The notes below the pieces were generated by a model. It had not been told where the DNA came from, did no database searches, and saw only the letters and a program-made list of their open reading frames with translations. From NCBI GenBank assembly GCA_035609245.1, contig CP141202.1:1426001-1490000 (forward strand): a stretch of 64,000 nt of DNA, in the 5' to 3' direction. Positions 1 through 8,490 of the stretch are shown here, piece by piece. Numbering within the stretch: position 1 is the first letter of the stretch; every line of letters starts with the position of its first letter. The translations under genes were made by a program, and so were the position numbers. This DNA is from Bacteroidales bacterium MB20-C3-3. Its GTDB lineage: Bacteria; Bacteroidota; Bacteroidia; Bacteroidales; UBA932.

Positions 1-1
1 G

Positions 2-235
2 CTCACTGTAATTATGATAATACACGACCTTAATCTGGCAGGAGAGTACTGTGACCACCTTTCACTTATAAAAGAGGGTAAAATAATTATACAGGGGAGT
101 CCGGAAGAGGTGCTTACATACACGAACATTGAGCTTGCGTATAGTTCTGTAGTTGTTGAGAGCAGGAATCCTGTATCAGGCAAACCGGCAATATTTCAAG
201 TATCAGAAAAGTTTTCCGGGAGGGGGATATCATGA
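2..235 (+). CDS. ABC transporter ATP-binding protein, C-terminal fragment (BtuD-like)
   Basis: This is the tail of an ATPase whose start lies before the window. The first readable residues (LTVIMIIHDLNLAGEYCD) are the switch or H-loop region of the FecE/BtuD family, with the expected His just before DLN. A typical C-terminal stretch follows (KEGKIIIQGSPEEVLT). Such ATPases power uptake of iron-siderophores or vitamin B12 together with a BtuC-type permease. B12 is the likelier substrate because a cobalamin riboswitch, a BtuB-like receptor and cobalamin synthesis genes follow directly. Its stop overlaps the next start (ATGA), so the two are translationally coupled. Substrate is inferred from context; the fold is seen directly. 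Confidence 0.85.
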   Translation, partial: LTVIMIIHDLNLAGEYCDHLSLIKEGKIIIQGSPEEVLTYTNIELAYSSVVVESRNPVSGKPAIFQVSEKFSGRGIS

Positions 236-816
236 AAGTAGTACTGGTTAGACATGGAGAAACAATAGAGAACAGAGAGGGAATCTGTCAGGGGCAAACC
301 GAAGGGAGGCTGAGCGAGCTTGGAGTATTACAGGCCTGGCTTACGGCCGGAGAGTTAAAAAACACAAATATTGATCTCTGCATTTCCAGTGATTTAAAAA
401 GAGCGATTGAGACTGCAGAGATTATTTTAACCGGAAGAGATATCTATATAGATAAAGAGCCCTCCCTCAGAGAGAGAAATTATGGAAAACTTCAGGGAAG
501 ACATTTTTCTGACTTTTCAATTACTCCTGATCTGATGGAAAATATGGAGAGCGAAGAGGAGCTTAAAAATCGTGTAAGCTTTATTGTAAGATTACTAAAG
601 AGGTCTCCTCTGTCCAGCAATGTTTTAATTGTCAGTCATGGAATAACATTAAGAATCCTGATACTCTCACTTATTGAAAATAGTGAGAAGTGTGATTTAG
701 TCAATTCTGAAAAAATTGATAACTGTTCAATTACAATTTTAGAAAGAGATGACTCGGGTCATTTCACCATAAAAGAGTTCAATAATACAAACCACTTAAA
801 AACTAACTGCCTATGA
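232..816 (+). CDS. histidine phosphatase family protein (CobC-like)
   Basis: This 194-residue protein opens with the phosphoglycerate-mutase-type motif VLVRHGETIENREG, where the His is the phospho-acceptor. It has the second His in VSHGITLRI and a central ERNYGKLQG segment carrying the usual acidic residue. In cobalamin loci this family usually acts as alpha-ribazole-5'-phosphate phosphatase. A second, better placed family member lies at 5460-6014, so this copy may be redundant or act on another phosphate ester. It overlaps the ATPase gene by 4 bp and ends just before the riboswitch, so it belongs to the upstream transport operon rather than to the riboswitch-controlled unit. Confidence 0.8.
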   Translation: MKVVLVRHGETIENREGICQGQTEGRLSELGVLQAWLTAGELKNTNIDLCISSDLKRAIETAEIILTGRDIYIDKEPSLRERNYGKLQGRHFSDFSITPDLMENMESEEELKNRVSFIVRLLKRSPLSSNVLIVSHGITLRILILSLIENSEKCDLVNSEKIDNCSITILERDDSGHFTIKEFNNTNHLKTNCL

Positions 817-847
817 CAATTTAACAAAAAGCCTTAAATCAAAAAAT

Positions 848-1000
848 GTCGACACAATGGAATCCGGTAATCTTATTGTATAGAAAAGCCGGAGCTGTAC
901 CCGCAGCCGTATGTCATTTAATACTTCTGAAGCACATAAGCCACTGTCCTATAGGATGGGAAGGCGTCAGAAGCAAGACAAGCCGGAAGACCTGTCGCCA
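848..1000 (+). promoter_or_regulatory. cobalamin riboswitch
   Basis: The leader before the TonB receptor contains the conserved blocks of the adenosylcobalamin aptamer in the right order: AATCCGGT, then GCCGGAGCTGTACCCGCAGCC (the B12 box-like core) near 888-908, GCCACTG near 940, GGGAAGG near 958, and GCCGGAAGACCTG near 982-994. CGACA near 850 can pair with TGTCG near 994 to close P1. About 80 nt separate the aptamer from the receptor start, room for an expression platform; AACCAT (1003-1008) can pair with ATGGTT (1040-1045). Expected effect: repression of receptor and cob genes when B12 is plentiful. Exact boundaries are approximate. Confidence 0.9.
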
Positions 1001-1081
1001 AGAACCATCGCTTTCGGGAAAAAAGGCACTCGAGAGTTTATGGTTAAGCATAAACGTTTAACTAATAACTTTTTTACAATA

Positions 1082-3181
1082 ATGAATTTTAAAACATTTA
1101 CAGGAGCTGTAATTATGCTCCTTCCCCTTGGTGCATTCGCACAAGCAGAGCCAATTGATACTACAAAAAATTATGAAATTGAAAAGGCTGTGGTCACAGC
1201 CTCTAGAATGCAACTTCCTCTTAAAAGCATTCCCCAGAAGGTGGAGATTTTAGATAAATCCATAATAAATAAAAGCCCTAATGAAAATCTTGGTGAAATT
1301 CTGAAGAGAAGGACAAATCTGGATATTATTCAATACCCGGGTGCAATGACAACAGTAGGACTCAGAGGGTTTCCTGCAACAGCACACTCAAGAAACTACA
1401 CTCTTATTCTAATTGACGGCCTGCCCGCCGGCACAAATAATCTTGCCACAATTCCCTCCGATTTTATTGAAAAGGTGGAGATTGTTAAAGGGCCATACTC
1501 TGTTATGTATGGATCCGATGCAATGGGAGGGGTAATTAATATCATTTCTAAAAAACCGGCAAAAGAGGCTCAGGGTGGAGCATCTGTTGGAGCAGGTAAT
1601 TTTGGTCAAACTCATTTCAGCGGATATGCAAGCGGAGGCGTAACTGACAAGCTGCTCCTCTCAATTTCATACAGCAGAATGGAACAAACAGCAGATTACC
1701 AGATTGGTTCAAAAAACATTCTGGGGATTACTGAGACCGAAAAGAATATCCTGGACAAAAAATCATATGGAGATATTATGGAGAATTCAAAATTCCGGAT
1801 AAGTCAGTTTAATGGAAAAATTGAATACAACATTAATAATAAGGTTAAGGCTGGTATATTTTCATCATTGATGCTATCAAATGATATTGAGACTCCCGGA
1901 AACTACTGGCATAGTTACGGGAAATCAAAAAAAGAGATTACCAGATTCTCAAACTATGGAGAGATAAGCTATTCAGAGAAGAATAACCTTCTGCTGGTCT
2001 CTCCCTACTCAAGTATCCAGAACGAATCAAACTATAACAATAATGACAATGAGGCCTTCATTAATTCAAAAGAACAGATAAGACAATCTGGAATAAAGAT
2101 TGGCAATACTCACACCTGGGGTAGATTCAAATGGCTCGCGGGTCTTGATTATGATTTGTATGATGTCAAATCTGAAAGATTCTCATCAAAAATCACTCCT
2201 GCAAACCCATACAGACCAGACCATTCCAGAGGCTCACTCTCTCTTTTCACACAACTGGCATACTCCTATAACAAGCTGTTTGTCAGCGCAGGAGGACGAT
2301 TCAACAACATCACATATATCCTCCGGGAAAATAAGTTGCTGGGAAGTGAAAAGAAGAACTCAAATTACAATAATTTCAATCCATCATTGGGAGTCAAATT
2401 TGAGGCTCTACCCTGGATGATAATCAAGGGGAGCTTTGGAAGTGCTTTTTATGTTCCTGATGCTTATAAAAGCGCCGGTGTATATATGATTGGCAAGAAG
2501 AAATATGTAGGAAACCCTGATCTTAAACCTGAAAGTACCTCTTCATTTGACTTTGGTATCAACTTAGGGAAAGCACCTCTGCTAAATGTTGATGTAACAT
2601 ATTTCCAAAATTTTTACCAGAATAAGATTGTTAATGATAACAGTCAAAAAGATGTTACTACTTATAAAAATGCCTCAAACGGAAATATGAGCGGGATAGA
2701 GTTTATGGCTTCGTCAAATATTGCATCTCTGTGGACAAAAGGCTCCAGACTTGAGTTTTACGGAGGGCTGACATGGTTTATTAATAACACATTTGAGGAT
2801 GTCATAACAAAACAGACCCTTTATACAAGAGATGTTACAGCAAATTTTGGGATAGTTTATGACAACTACAAAGGCTTTGAAGCAGGTATAAACAGCAGGT
2901 ACTCCGGCCACAGACTAGAAAATGACTGGATGACATGGGACAATCTCAGGCCAGATATTAAGTCTGTGCACTATTATACCAAAGGTGGATATACAGAGAG
3001 TGATCAAATTTTAAGACACCCTTCCAGTTTGATTTTTGACGCTTATGCATATTACACAATAGGCGGTAAATTCAGAGTAGGAATTACAGCATCCAATCTT
3101 CTTGATGAAAATTACACAGAGAAAGATGGTTACAATATGCCGGGCAGGTCTGTAATGGGTAACATAAGTGTAAGATTCTGA
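1082..3181 (+). CDS. btuB: TonB-dependent vitamin B12/corrinoid receptor (BtuB-like)
   Basis: This is an outer-membrane TonB-dependent channel of 699 residues. A signal peptide (MNFKTFTGAVIMLLPLGAFAQ) is followed by the plug domain starting near VVTASRMQLPLKSIP, with LRGFPATAHSRNYTLILIDG, the EKVEIVKGPYSVMYGSDAMG block and VINIISKKP typical of the family. The rest is beta-barrel ending in GNISVRF with the terminal Phe required for barrel insertion. The frame is open further upstream through the riboswitch, but the ATG at 1082 gives a proper signal peptide. The riboswitch directly in front and the cob genes 4 bp behind make corrinoids the expected substrate. Confidence 0.9.
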   Translation: MNFKTFTGAVIMLLPLGAFAQAEPIDTTKNYEIEKAVVTASRMQLPLKSIPQKVEILDKSIINKSPNENLGEILKRRTNLDIIQYPGAMTTVGLRGFPATAHSRNYTLILIDGLPAGTNNLATIPSDFIEKVEIVKGPYSVMYGSDAMGGVINIISKKPAKEAQGGASVGAGNFGQTHFSGYASGGVTDKLLLSISYSRMEQTADYQIGSKNILGITETEKNILDKKSYGDIMENSKFRISQFNGKIEYNINNKVKAGIFSSLMLSNDIETPGNYWHSYGKSKKEITRFSNYGEISYSEKNNLLLVSPYSSIQNESNYNNNDNEAFINSKEQIRQSGIKIGNTHTWGRFKWLAGLDYDLYDVKSERFSSKITPANPYRPDHSRGSLSLFTQLAYSYNKLFVSAGGRFNNITYILRENKLLGSEKKNSNYNNFNPSLGVKFEALPWMIIKGSFGSAFYVPDAYKSAGVYMIGKKKYVGNPDLKPESTSSFDFGINLGKAPLLNVDVTYFQNFYQNKIVNDNSQKDVTTYKNASNGNMSGIEFMASSNIASLWTKGSRLEFYGGLTWFINNTFEDVITKQTLYTRDVTANFGIVYDNYKGFEAGINSRYSGHRLENDWMTWDNLRPDIKSVHYYTKGGYTESDQILRHPSSLIFDAYAYYTIGGKFRVGITASNLLDENYTEKDGYNMPGRSVMGNISVRF

Positions 3182-3184
3182 GAA

Positions 3185-3700
3185 ATGAGAGAGATAATCT
3201 TTATTACCGGAGGCCAAAGGTCCGGTAAAAGCAGTTTTGCACAGGGATTGGCGGAGAGTTACTCCGCCCGTCCCTGTTATCTTGCCACAGCCAGAATCTG
3301 GGATGATGAATTTAAACAAAGGATCGAGAGACATCAGCGGGACAGAGGAGAGATGTGGCAAACAATTGAAGTTGAGAAGAGGATTGGAGATGTAAAAATG
3401 GAGGGAGAGGCCATTCTGCTGGACTGCATTACACTTTGGCTGACAAATATATACAGCGACAACAACTTTAATGCTGAACTTTCGCTTGAAGAGGCAAAAA
3501 GGGAGTGGAATAAGTTCACTTCTCAGGAATCCACGCTAATTGTGGTTAGCAATGAAATTGGAATGTCTCTGCATGGAGCCGACAAGTGCAGCAGAGATTT
3601 TACGGATCTTCAGGGATGGATGAATCAGCATATTGCAAAAAGTGCGGACAAAGTCATTTTAATGATTTCCGGAGTCCCTGTAACAATCAAAAATAATTGA
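3185..3700 (+). CDS. cobU: adenosylcobinamide kinase / adenosylcobinamide-phosphate guanylyltransferase
   Basis: CobU phosphorylates adenosylcobinamide and then transfers GMP to give AdoCbi-GDP in the nucleotide loop pathway. The 171-residue protein has the P-loop GGQRSGKSS at residues 9-17. Its IERHQRDRGEMW segment contains the His (about residue 50) that carries the guanylyl intermediate in the family. AILLDCITLWLTN is the Walker B-like strand, and VVSNEIGMSLHG is also characteristic. It follows the receptor stop by 3 bp and precedes cobT by 21 bp, so it is part of the same riboswitch-controlled operon. Length matches known CobU proteins (about 170-180). Confidence 0.93.
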   Translation: MREIIFITGGQRSGKSSFAQGLAESYSARPCYLATARIWDDEFKQRIERHQRDRGEMWQTIEVEKRIGDVKMEGEAILLDCITLWLTNIYSDNNFNAELSLEEAKREWNKFTSQESTLIVVSNEIGMSLHGADKCSRDFTDLQGWMNQHIAKSADKVILMISGVPVTIKNN

Positions 3701-3721
3701 CCAAATTCTAAAAGATATTTC

Positions 3722-4702
3722 ATGGAAAAAGAGATAATTGAAAAAATTAATAGCCGTACAAAACCATTAGGATCGTTAGGGCGACTTGAGGAGATTGCAT
3801 TTAAAATTGGGATGATTCAGGGTAGAGTAAATCCTGAACTAAAAAATCCTGTAATTCTGGTCTTTGCGGCGGATCATGGTATTTCAGAAGAGGGTGTTAG
3901 CCCCTTCCCAAAAGAGATTACCCATCAGATGGTAATGAATTTTACCCGGGGGGGTGCAGGTATAAATGTCTTTACAAAACAACACGGAATTGGCCTGAAG
4001 GTAATTGACTCCGGGGTTGATTATGACTTCCCGGAAGGGGCTGGTATTATTGATGCAAAACTAGCCAGAGGTACCAATAATATGCTAAAAGAGCCGGCGA
4101 TGAGTGTTGAGTTGTGCCGGGAAGCAATAAAGAGAGGGAGGGAGTTTACCCGATCAGAGTTTGAAAATGGATGCAATGTAATTGGATTTGGAGAAATGGG
4201 CATTGGAAATACATCATCGGCATCGCTGCTGCTTCATAAACTGGGCGGTTACCCCCTGGAACAATGTGTGGGAAGAGGGGCCGGACACGATGAAGAAGGG
4301 GTTAAAAAGAAACTTGAAACACTTTCTAAAGTATCTAAAAAATATAACCCTCCGGGAGTTGAAGAAATATTATCCACATTTGGGGGATTGGAGATTGCGA
4401 TGATGTGCGGGGCAATTCTTGAGGCAAAAAGACTTAATATGTTGATTCTTGCAGATGGATTTATCGCAACCTCAGCATTTCTGACTGCTATAAAAATGGA
4501 TCCCGGGGTATATGAAAACACCATTTTTTGCCATACATCCGGAGAGAAAGGACATGCATTAATGCTGCAGCATCTTAAGGCCGAGCCTTTGTTGAACCTT
4601 GGCTTGAGGCTGGGAGAGGGAACGGGAGCTGCTATAGCTTACCCTCTGATTAAGTCTGCTCTGCATTTTCTCAATGAAATGGCCGGATTTGACGAGTTAT
4701 GA
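3722..4702 (+). CDS. cobT: nicotinate-nucleotide--dimethylbenzimidazole phosphoribosyltransferase
   Basis: CobT activates the lower-ligand base as its alpha-ribazole phosphate using nicotinate mononucleotide. Family hallmarks seen are INSRTKPLGSLGRLEEIA at the N-terminus, VFAADHGISEEGVSPFPKE, the GEMGIGNTSSAS phosphate-binding segment, and LRLGEGTGAA near the C-terminus whose Glu (about residue 299) is the catalytic base in characterised homologues. The length of 326 is slightly under the usual 340-360. Its stop overlaps the cobS start by ATGA. Which benzimidazole or purine it uses cannot be read from sequence; no lower-ligand synthesis gene is visible in the window. Confidence 0.93.
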   Translation: MEKEIIEKINSRTKPLGSLGRLEEIAFKIGMIQGRVNPELKNPVILVFAADHGISEEGVSPFPKEITHQMVMNFTRGGAGINVFTKQHGIGLKVIDSGVDYDFPEGAGIIDAKLARGTNNMLKEPAMSVELCREAIKRGREFTRSEFENGCNVIGFGEMGIGNTSSASLLLHKLGGYPLEQCVGRGAGHDEEGVKKKLETLSKVSKKYNPPGVEEILSTFGGLEIAMMCGAILEAKRLNMLILADGFIATSAFLTAIKMDPGVYENTIFCHTSGEKGHALMLQHLKAEPLLNLGLRLGEGTGAAIAYPLIKSALHFLNEMAGFDEL

Positions 4703-5460
4703 AAAAAGAGCTAAACCTGCTGTTTAATGCACTACTCTTCTATACCCGTATTCCTGTCCCGTTTAAGGTAGATTTCTCCAGGGAGGCTCTTACAAAATCC
4801 TTCCGTTACTTTCCTTTAGCAGGAGTAATTGCAGGATCTTCCGGGATATTTGTCTACTTTTTGGCTTCGTATGTTTTCACACACCCTGTGGCAGTAATGG
4901 CTGCATTCATTACCCTTATTATTACAACAGGAGCAATGCACGAGGATGGACTGGCAGATTTTCTGGATGGATATGGCGGAGGTGCAGACAGGGATAGCAT
5001 CTTAAGGATAATGAAGGAGAGTACAATTGGGGTTTATGGGGTTATTGGCACAGTATCAAACATTATTTTAAAATTTTTGGTTCTATGCTCATTCCCCCAT
5101 CAACTCTTTATTACTGCTTTTATTAGCGCACAAGCTATCAGCAGGATAGGTCCTGTTTACCTTGTAAACACATCTGTGTATGCAAGAGATGAAAAAAGTA
5201 AAGCTGACCATACCAGACACAAAACAGATAAAACAACAACTGTTATTGCAACTCTGATTGCTCTGCTTCCTCTGCTTCTGTTCAATCCAATTTTTTCTGT
5301 TGCCTACCTGGTTTTCTTCACAATAATGTTTATATCATTCAGAAGATACCTTCATAAAAGGACCGGCGGTTTTACAGGAGACACCCTTGGCGCACTTCAA
5401 CAGTTAAGTGAACTGCTTTTTTACCTGACTCTTGCAGCCTCAATAAATTTATTGACATAA
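4699..5460 (+). CDS. cobS: adenosylcobinamide-GDP ribazoletransferase (cobalamin synthase)
   Basis: This integral membrane enzyme joins AdoCbi-GDP and alpha-ribazole (phosphate) to finish the nucleotide loop. The 253-residue protein begins with LLFNALLFYTRIPVP, carries the diagnostic acidic motif MHEDGLADFLDGYGGG around residues 77-92, followed by RDSILRIMKESTIGVYGV, and has several hydrophobic segments. GGFTGDTLGALQQLSE near the C-terminus is also typical of CobS. It is coupled to cobT (4-bp overlap) and to the following phosphatase gene (stop and start share one A at 5460), so the three last steps are made together. Confidence 0.94.
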   Translation: MKKELNLLFNALLFYTRIPVPFKVDFSREALTKSFRYFPLAGVIAGSSGIFVYFLASYVFTHPVAVMAAFITLIITTGAMHEDGLADFLDGYGGGADRDSILRIMKESTIGVYGVIGTVSNIILKFLVLCSFPHQLFITAFISAQAISRIGPVYLVNTSVYARDEKSKADHTRHKTDKTTTVIATLIALLPLLLFNPIFSVAYLVFFTIMFISFRRYLHKRTGGFTGDTLGALQQLSELLFYLTLAASINLLT

Positions 5461-6014
5461 TGGATGTAAAAGGGATAATTTACCTTATAAGACACACTAA
5501 AACGGTTGCTGAGGAGGGTATATGCTACGGCAGACTTGATCTGACAACAGCCGGATGCTTTGATGAACAGGCATCTATTATCAGAAGGAAGATGGAGGGA
5601 GTGCCTGTTGGTAAAATATACTCCAGCCCTCTAAGGAGATGCAAACAACTGGCCCATACCATAGGAAAAAAAGTAATCTGTGATAATAGAATTGCAGAGA
5701 TGGATTTTGGCGATTGGGAGGGACTATCATGGAATGAGATATTTCTCAGAGAGGATGGGAAGAGATGGTTTGCAGATTACCTAAATGTAAGATGCCCGGG
5801 TGGAGAGTCTTTCAGGGACCTCTGTAAACGGGTAAAATTATTTGCAGAGGAGATTCCTCTTGATGCAAAATCTACTGTAATAGTTACCCATTCAGGGGTG
5901 ATTCGCTCATTCCTTGCTGCTATGGATATTCTCCCAGAGGAGGAAATTTTTACTGTAGATATTGCATATGGCCAAATTGTTAAAATTGAAAACAGAGAAT
6001 TTGAACTTATATGA
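5460..6014 (+). CDS. cobC: alpha-ribazole-5'-phosphate phosphatase, histidine phosphatase family
   Basis: The 184-residue protein has the RHTKT catalytic motif (residues 9-13), ICYGRLDLTT, YSSPLRRCKQLA, the acidic MDFGDWEGLSWNE block and VTHSGVIRSFLA with the second His. These are the features of CobC-type phosphatases that remove phosphate from alpha-ribazole phosphate or cobalamin phosphate. Position between cobS and cobQ with one-base and four-base overlaps makes the assignment stronger than for the other family member at 232-816. The CYGRLDL stretch is a feature I associate with true CobC rather than generic phosphoglycerate mutases. Confidence 0.9.
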   Translation: MDVKGIIYLIRHTKTVAEEGICYGRLDLTTAGCFDEQASIIRRKMEGVPVGKIYSSPLRRCKQLAHTIGKKVICDNRIAEMDFGDWEGLSWNEIFLREDGKRWFADYLNVRCPGGESFRDLCKRVKLFAEEIPLDAKSTVIVTHSGVIRSFLAAMDILPEEEIFTVDIAYGQIVKIENREFELI

Positions 6015-7477
6015 AAATAGAGAGATTAAGACCCATAATGTTCGCTGGAACAGGTTCTGATGTTGGTAAATCAATAATAAACACAGCGTTTTGCAGAATC
6101 CTTCTTCAGGATGGATACTCACCTGCCCCATTTAAAGCACAGAATATGTCGCTTAACAGTTATGCCACAAAAGACCAGCTGGAAATTGGCAGAGCTCAGG
6201 CTGTCCAGGCAGAGGCCTGCGGTATTGAATGCACTGCAGATATGAATCCAATACTTTTAAAGCCTACAAGCCATACCTGCTCGCAGGTTGTACTAAACGG
6301 AAAACCTTCCGGAAATAAAAATGCTGCAGAATATTTTTCCGGGGCCGGCGGAGAGGAGTTGTTTAAAACGGTGACAAAAGCTTACGACAACCTTGCCAAT
6401 ACATATAATCCAATTGTACTTGAGGGAGCAGGGAGTATTTCAGAATTAAATCTTAAAAGCCGGGACATAGTAAATATGAGAATGGCGCTTTACAGCAAAG
6501 CTGCCGTATATCTTGTTGCAGATATTGACAGAGGTGGAGTATTCGCAAGTGTATATGGTTCAATTATGCTACTGCCTCAAGAGGAACGCACTTTGATCAA
6601 AGGGATAATAATAAATAAATTCAGAGGGGATATTAACCTTTTTAAGGAGGGAAGCAGAATGATAGAGGAGCTCACCGGTATTCCGGTAGTGGGCGTTCTG
6701 CCGTGGTTTGACGATATTGAGATTGATCAGGAGGACTCAGTTATTCTGGAAAGAAGAGTGGCAAAAATAGATACGGACAAGGTTACTATAGCTGTCGTAC
6801 ATCTCAGGCATATGTCAAATTTCACTGATTTTGGACCTCTTGAACAATTAAGTAATATCAATCTGGTTTACACAAGAGATCCGGCTGTTATTGAAGAGGC
6901 TGATATTGTAATTATCCCCGGCTCAAAGAACACAATTGAGGATCTCAACAATCTTAGAAAAAGTTCGCTTGCAGGTTCATTACTAAGGCGTCACAAAGCA
7001 GGTAAATCAATATACGGAATATGCGGCGGATTCCAGATTATGGGTAAATGGATATATGACCCCAACCACATTGAGGGAGATATTGAAGCGGCCCCGGGGC
7101 TGGGAATCTTCCCGGTTGAAACAACACTCTTACCAGGAAAAAGAAGCCGTCGCTGCAGTTTTACCCTGATAAATTCAAATGGCTGCGGTGATGGATATGA
7201 GATACACTCCGGGGAGACATCCACGGATAACCCATTCGCTACTCTTGACACAGGAGAGGCAGATGGATACTATCTTAATTCAAAGACATGGGGAACATAC
7301 ATTCATGGAATATTCGACAATCCATCTATCGTCTCTCTTATTCTAGACGACTTAAATATTAAGAATCCCGCAACCATGGAAAAGAGGGAATCAAAAGAGG
7401 ATAACTATAATAAACTTGCAAAGTGGTTCCGGGATAATTCCAATATAAGTTACATATATGATACTTTGAGAAAATGA
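6011..7477 (+). CDS. cobQ: cobyric acid synthase (CbiP/CobQ)
   Basis: This glutamine-dependent enzyme amidates the b, d, e and g side chains of adenosylcobyrinic acid a,c-diamide. The N-terminal half is a DTBS-like synthetase domain with the ATP loop AGTGSDVGKS near residue 14 and FKAQNMSLNSYATKDQLEIG, a CobQ signature. The C-terminal half is a class I glutamine amidotransferase with SIYGICGGFQIMG (nucleophile Cys about residue 338) and the late His in TYIHGIFDN. The 488-residue length is normal. Its presence means the organism can enter the pathway before cobyric acid, so corrin-ring or cobyrinate genes may exist elsewhere. Confidence 0.94.
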   Translation: MKIERLRPIMFAGTGSDVGKSIINTAFCRILLQDGYSPAPFKAQNMSLNSYATKDQLEIGRAQAVQAEACGIECTADMNPILLKPTSHTCSQVVLNGKPSGNKNAAEYFSGAGGEELFKTVTKAYDNLANTYNPIVLEGAGSISELNLKSRDIVNMRMALYSKAAVYLVADIDRGGVFASVYGSIMLLPQEERTLIKGIIINKFRGDINLFKEGSRMIEELTGIPVVGVLPWFDDIEIDQEDSVILERRVAKIDTDKVTIAVVHLRHMSNFTDFGPLEQLSNINLVYTRDPAVIEEADIVIIPGSKNTIEDLNNLRKSSLAGSLLRRHKAGKSIYGICGGFQIMGKWIYDPNHIEGDIEAAPGLGIFPVETTLLPGKRSRRCSFTLINSNGCGDGYEIHSGETSTDNPFATLDTGEADGYYLNSKTWGTYIHGIFDNPSIVSLILDDLNIKNPATMEKRESKEDNYNKLAKWFRDNSNISYIYDTLRK

Positions 7478-8490
7478 TAAAAGGACACGGCAACAATCCC
7501 TACGAAATAAAAACTCCAATAAAAATAGATTTTAGTTCAAATATTGCCTTCAATAATAAGTCTGCTGCCATTTTTAATCATATAAAAGAGGAGATTTCCT
7601 GCCTTGGAAACTACCCGGATCCTGAGGCTACAGAACTAAAGGAGAAGATTGCAATACATAATAACCTATCACCCCATACTATCCTGATAACAAATGGCTC
7701 TGCAGAGGCATTTTATATAGTTGCTCATTTAACAGCAGCCTCACATTCAGCAATCTGTATTCCCTCTTTTGCCGAGTACGAGGATGCTTGCCGGTGTTAT
7801 TGTCATAAAATTGAATATATCCACTATCATAAAATTGAATCAGAGGAACTTTCCGGCTTTGATACTTTCTGGATAGGTAATCCTAATAACCCGGATGGAT
7901 GGATAACCCCTCCCGAGGCAATATATCGGCTTTGCCGGAAATACCCAAAAACATTGTTTGTTCTAGACGAGGCATATATAGAATTATGCAATGAAAAGGT
8001 TGTGTTTTCCGGAGAGGATGGAATCCCGGATAATCTGATTATTATCCGGTCACTAACTAAATCTTTTGGAATACCCGGACTTAGACTGGGGTACATAATT
8101 GCACAAAAGGAGATTATCAATAGTATGGAAAATAATCGGCCTCCCTGGAGCGTAAACTCTCTTGCATTAAAGGCAGGCTCATTTATTATTGACAATTATA
8201 TAAATCTTATGCCCGATATAAACGAGCTCTGTGAGGAGTCTCTCCTTTTGCAAAAAAGTTTATCTGGTATCGAAGGAATAGTAGTTACGCCATCAAAGTG
8301 CAACTTCTTTCTGGCTTATTCCAGTAAAATAACTTCGCATATACTTAAGAAGAGGTTAATTGAGAATTGTGGAATATTGATAAGAGATGCGTCAAATTTC
8401 AGAGGTCTATCTACCAGCCACTTCAGAATAGCCGCTCAGGATAGGAGGAACAATATAGAACTTATAAAAGCAATAAGGGAGGTATTATAG
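7474..8490 (+). CDS. cobD: threonine-phosphate decarboxylase-like PLP enzyme (CobD type)
   Basis: This 338-residue fold-type I PLP enzyme is related to histidinol-phosphate aminotransferase. In cobalamin loci this family makes (R)-1-amino-2-propanol phosphate from threonine phosphate, the linker consumed by CbiB next door. Seen motifs are SSNIAFNN with NYPDPEATELK near the N-terminus, TNGSAEAFYIVAH, WIGNPNNPDGW, FVLDEAYIEL and IIRSLTKSFGIPGLRLGY; the PLP Lys is about residue 196. It overlaps cobQ by ATGA and abuts cbiB with no gap. A plain histidinol-phosphate aminotransferase role is possible from sequence alone but unlikely in this operon. Confidence 0.88.
   Translation: MIKGHGNNPYEIKTPIKIDFSSNIAFNNKSAAIFNHIKEEISCLGNYPDPEATELKEKIAIHNNLSPHTILITNGSAEAFYIVAHLTAASHSAICIPSFAEYEDACRCYCHKIEYIHYHKIESEELSGFDTFWIGNPNNPDGWITPPEAIYRLCRKYPKTLFVLDEAYIELCNEKVVFSGEDGIPDNLIIIRSLTKSFGIPGLRLGYIIAQKEIINSMENNRPPWSVNSLALKAGSFIIDNYINLMPDINELCEESLLLQKSLSGIEGIVVTPSKCNFFLAYSSKITSHILKKRLIENCGILIRDASNFRGLSTSHFRIAAQDRRNNIELIKAIREVL

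Noticed and set aside
911-1081. Upstream extension of the BtuB reading frame (start at 911)
   Set aside because: It runs through the conserved blocks of the cobalamin riboswitch, and the ATG at 1082 gives a clean signal peptide.
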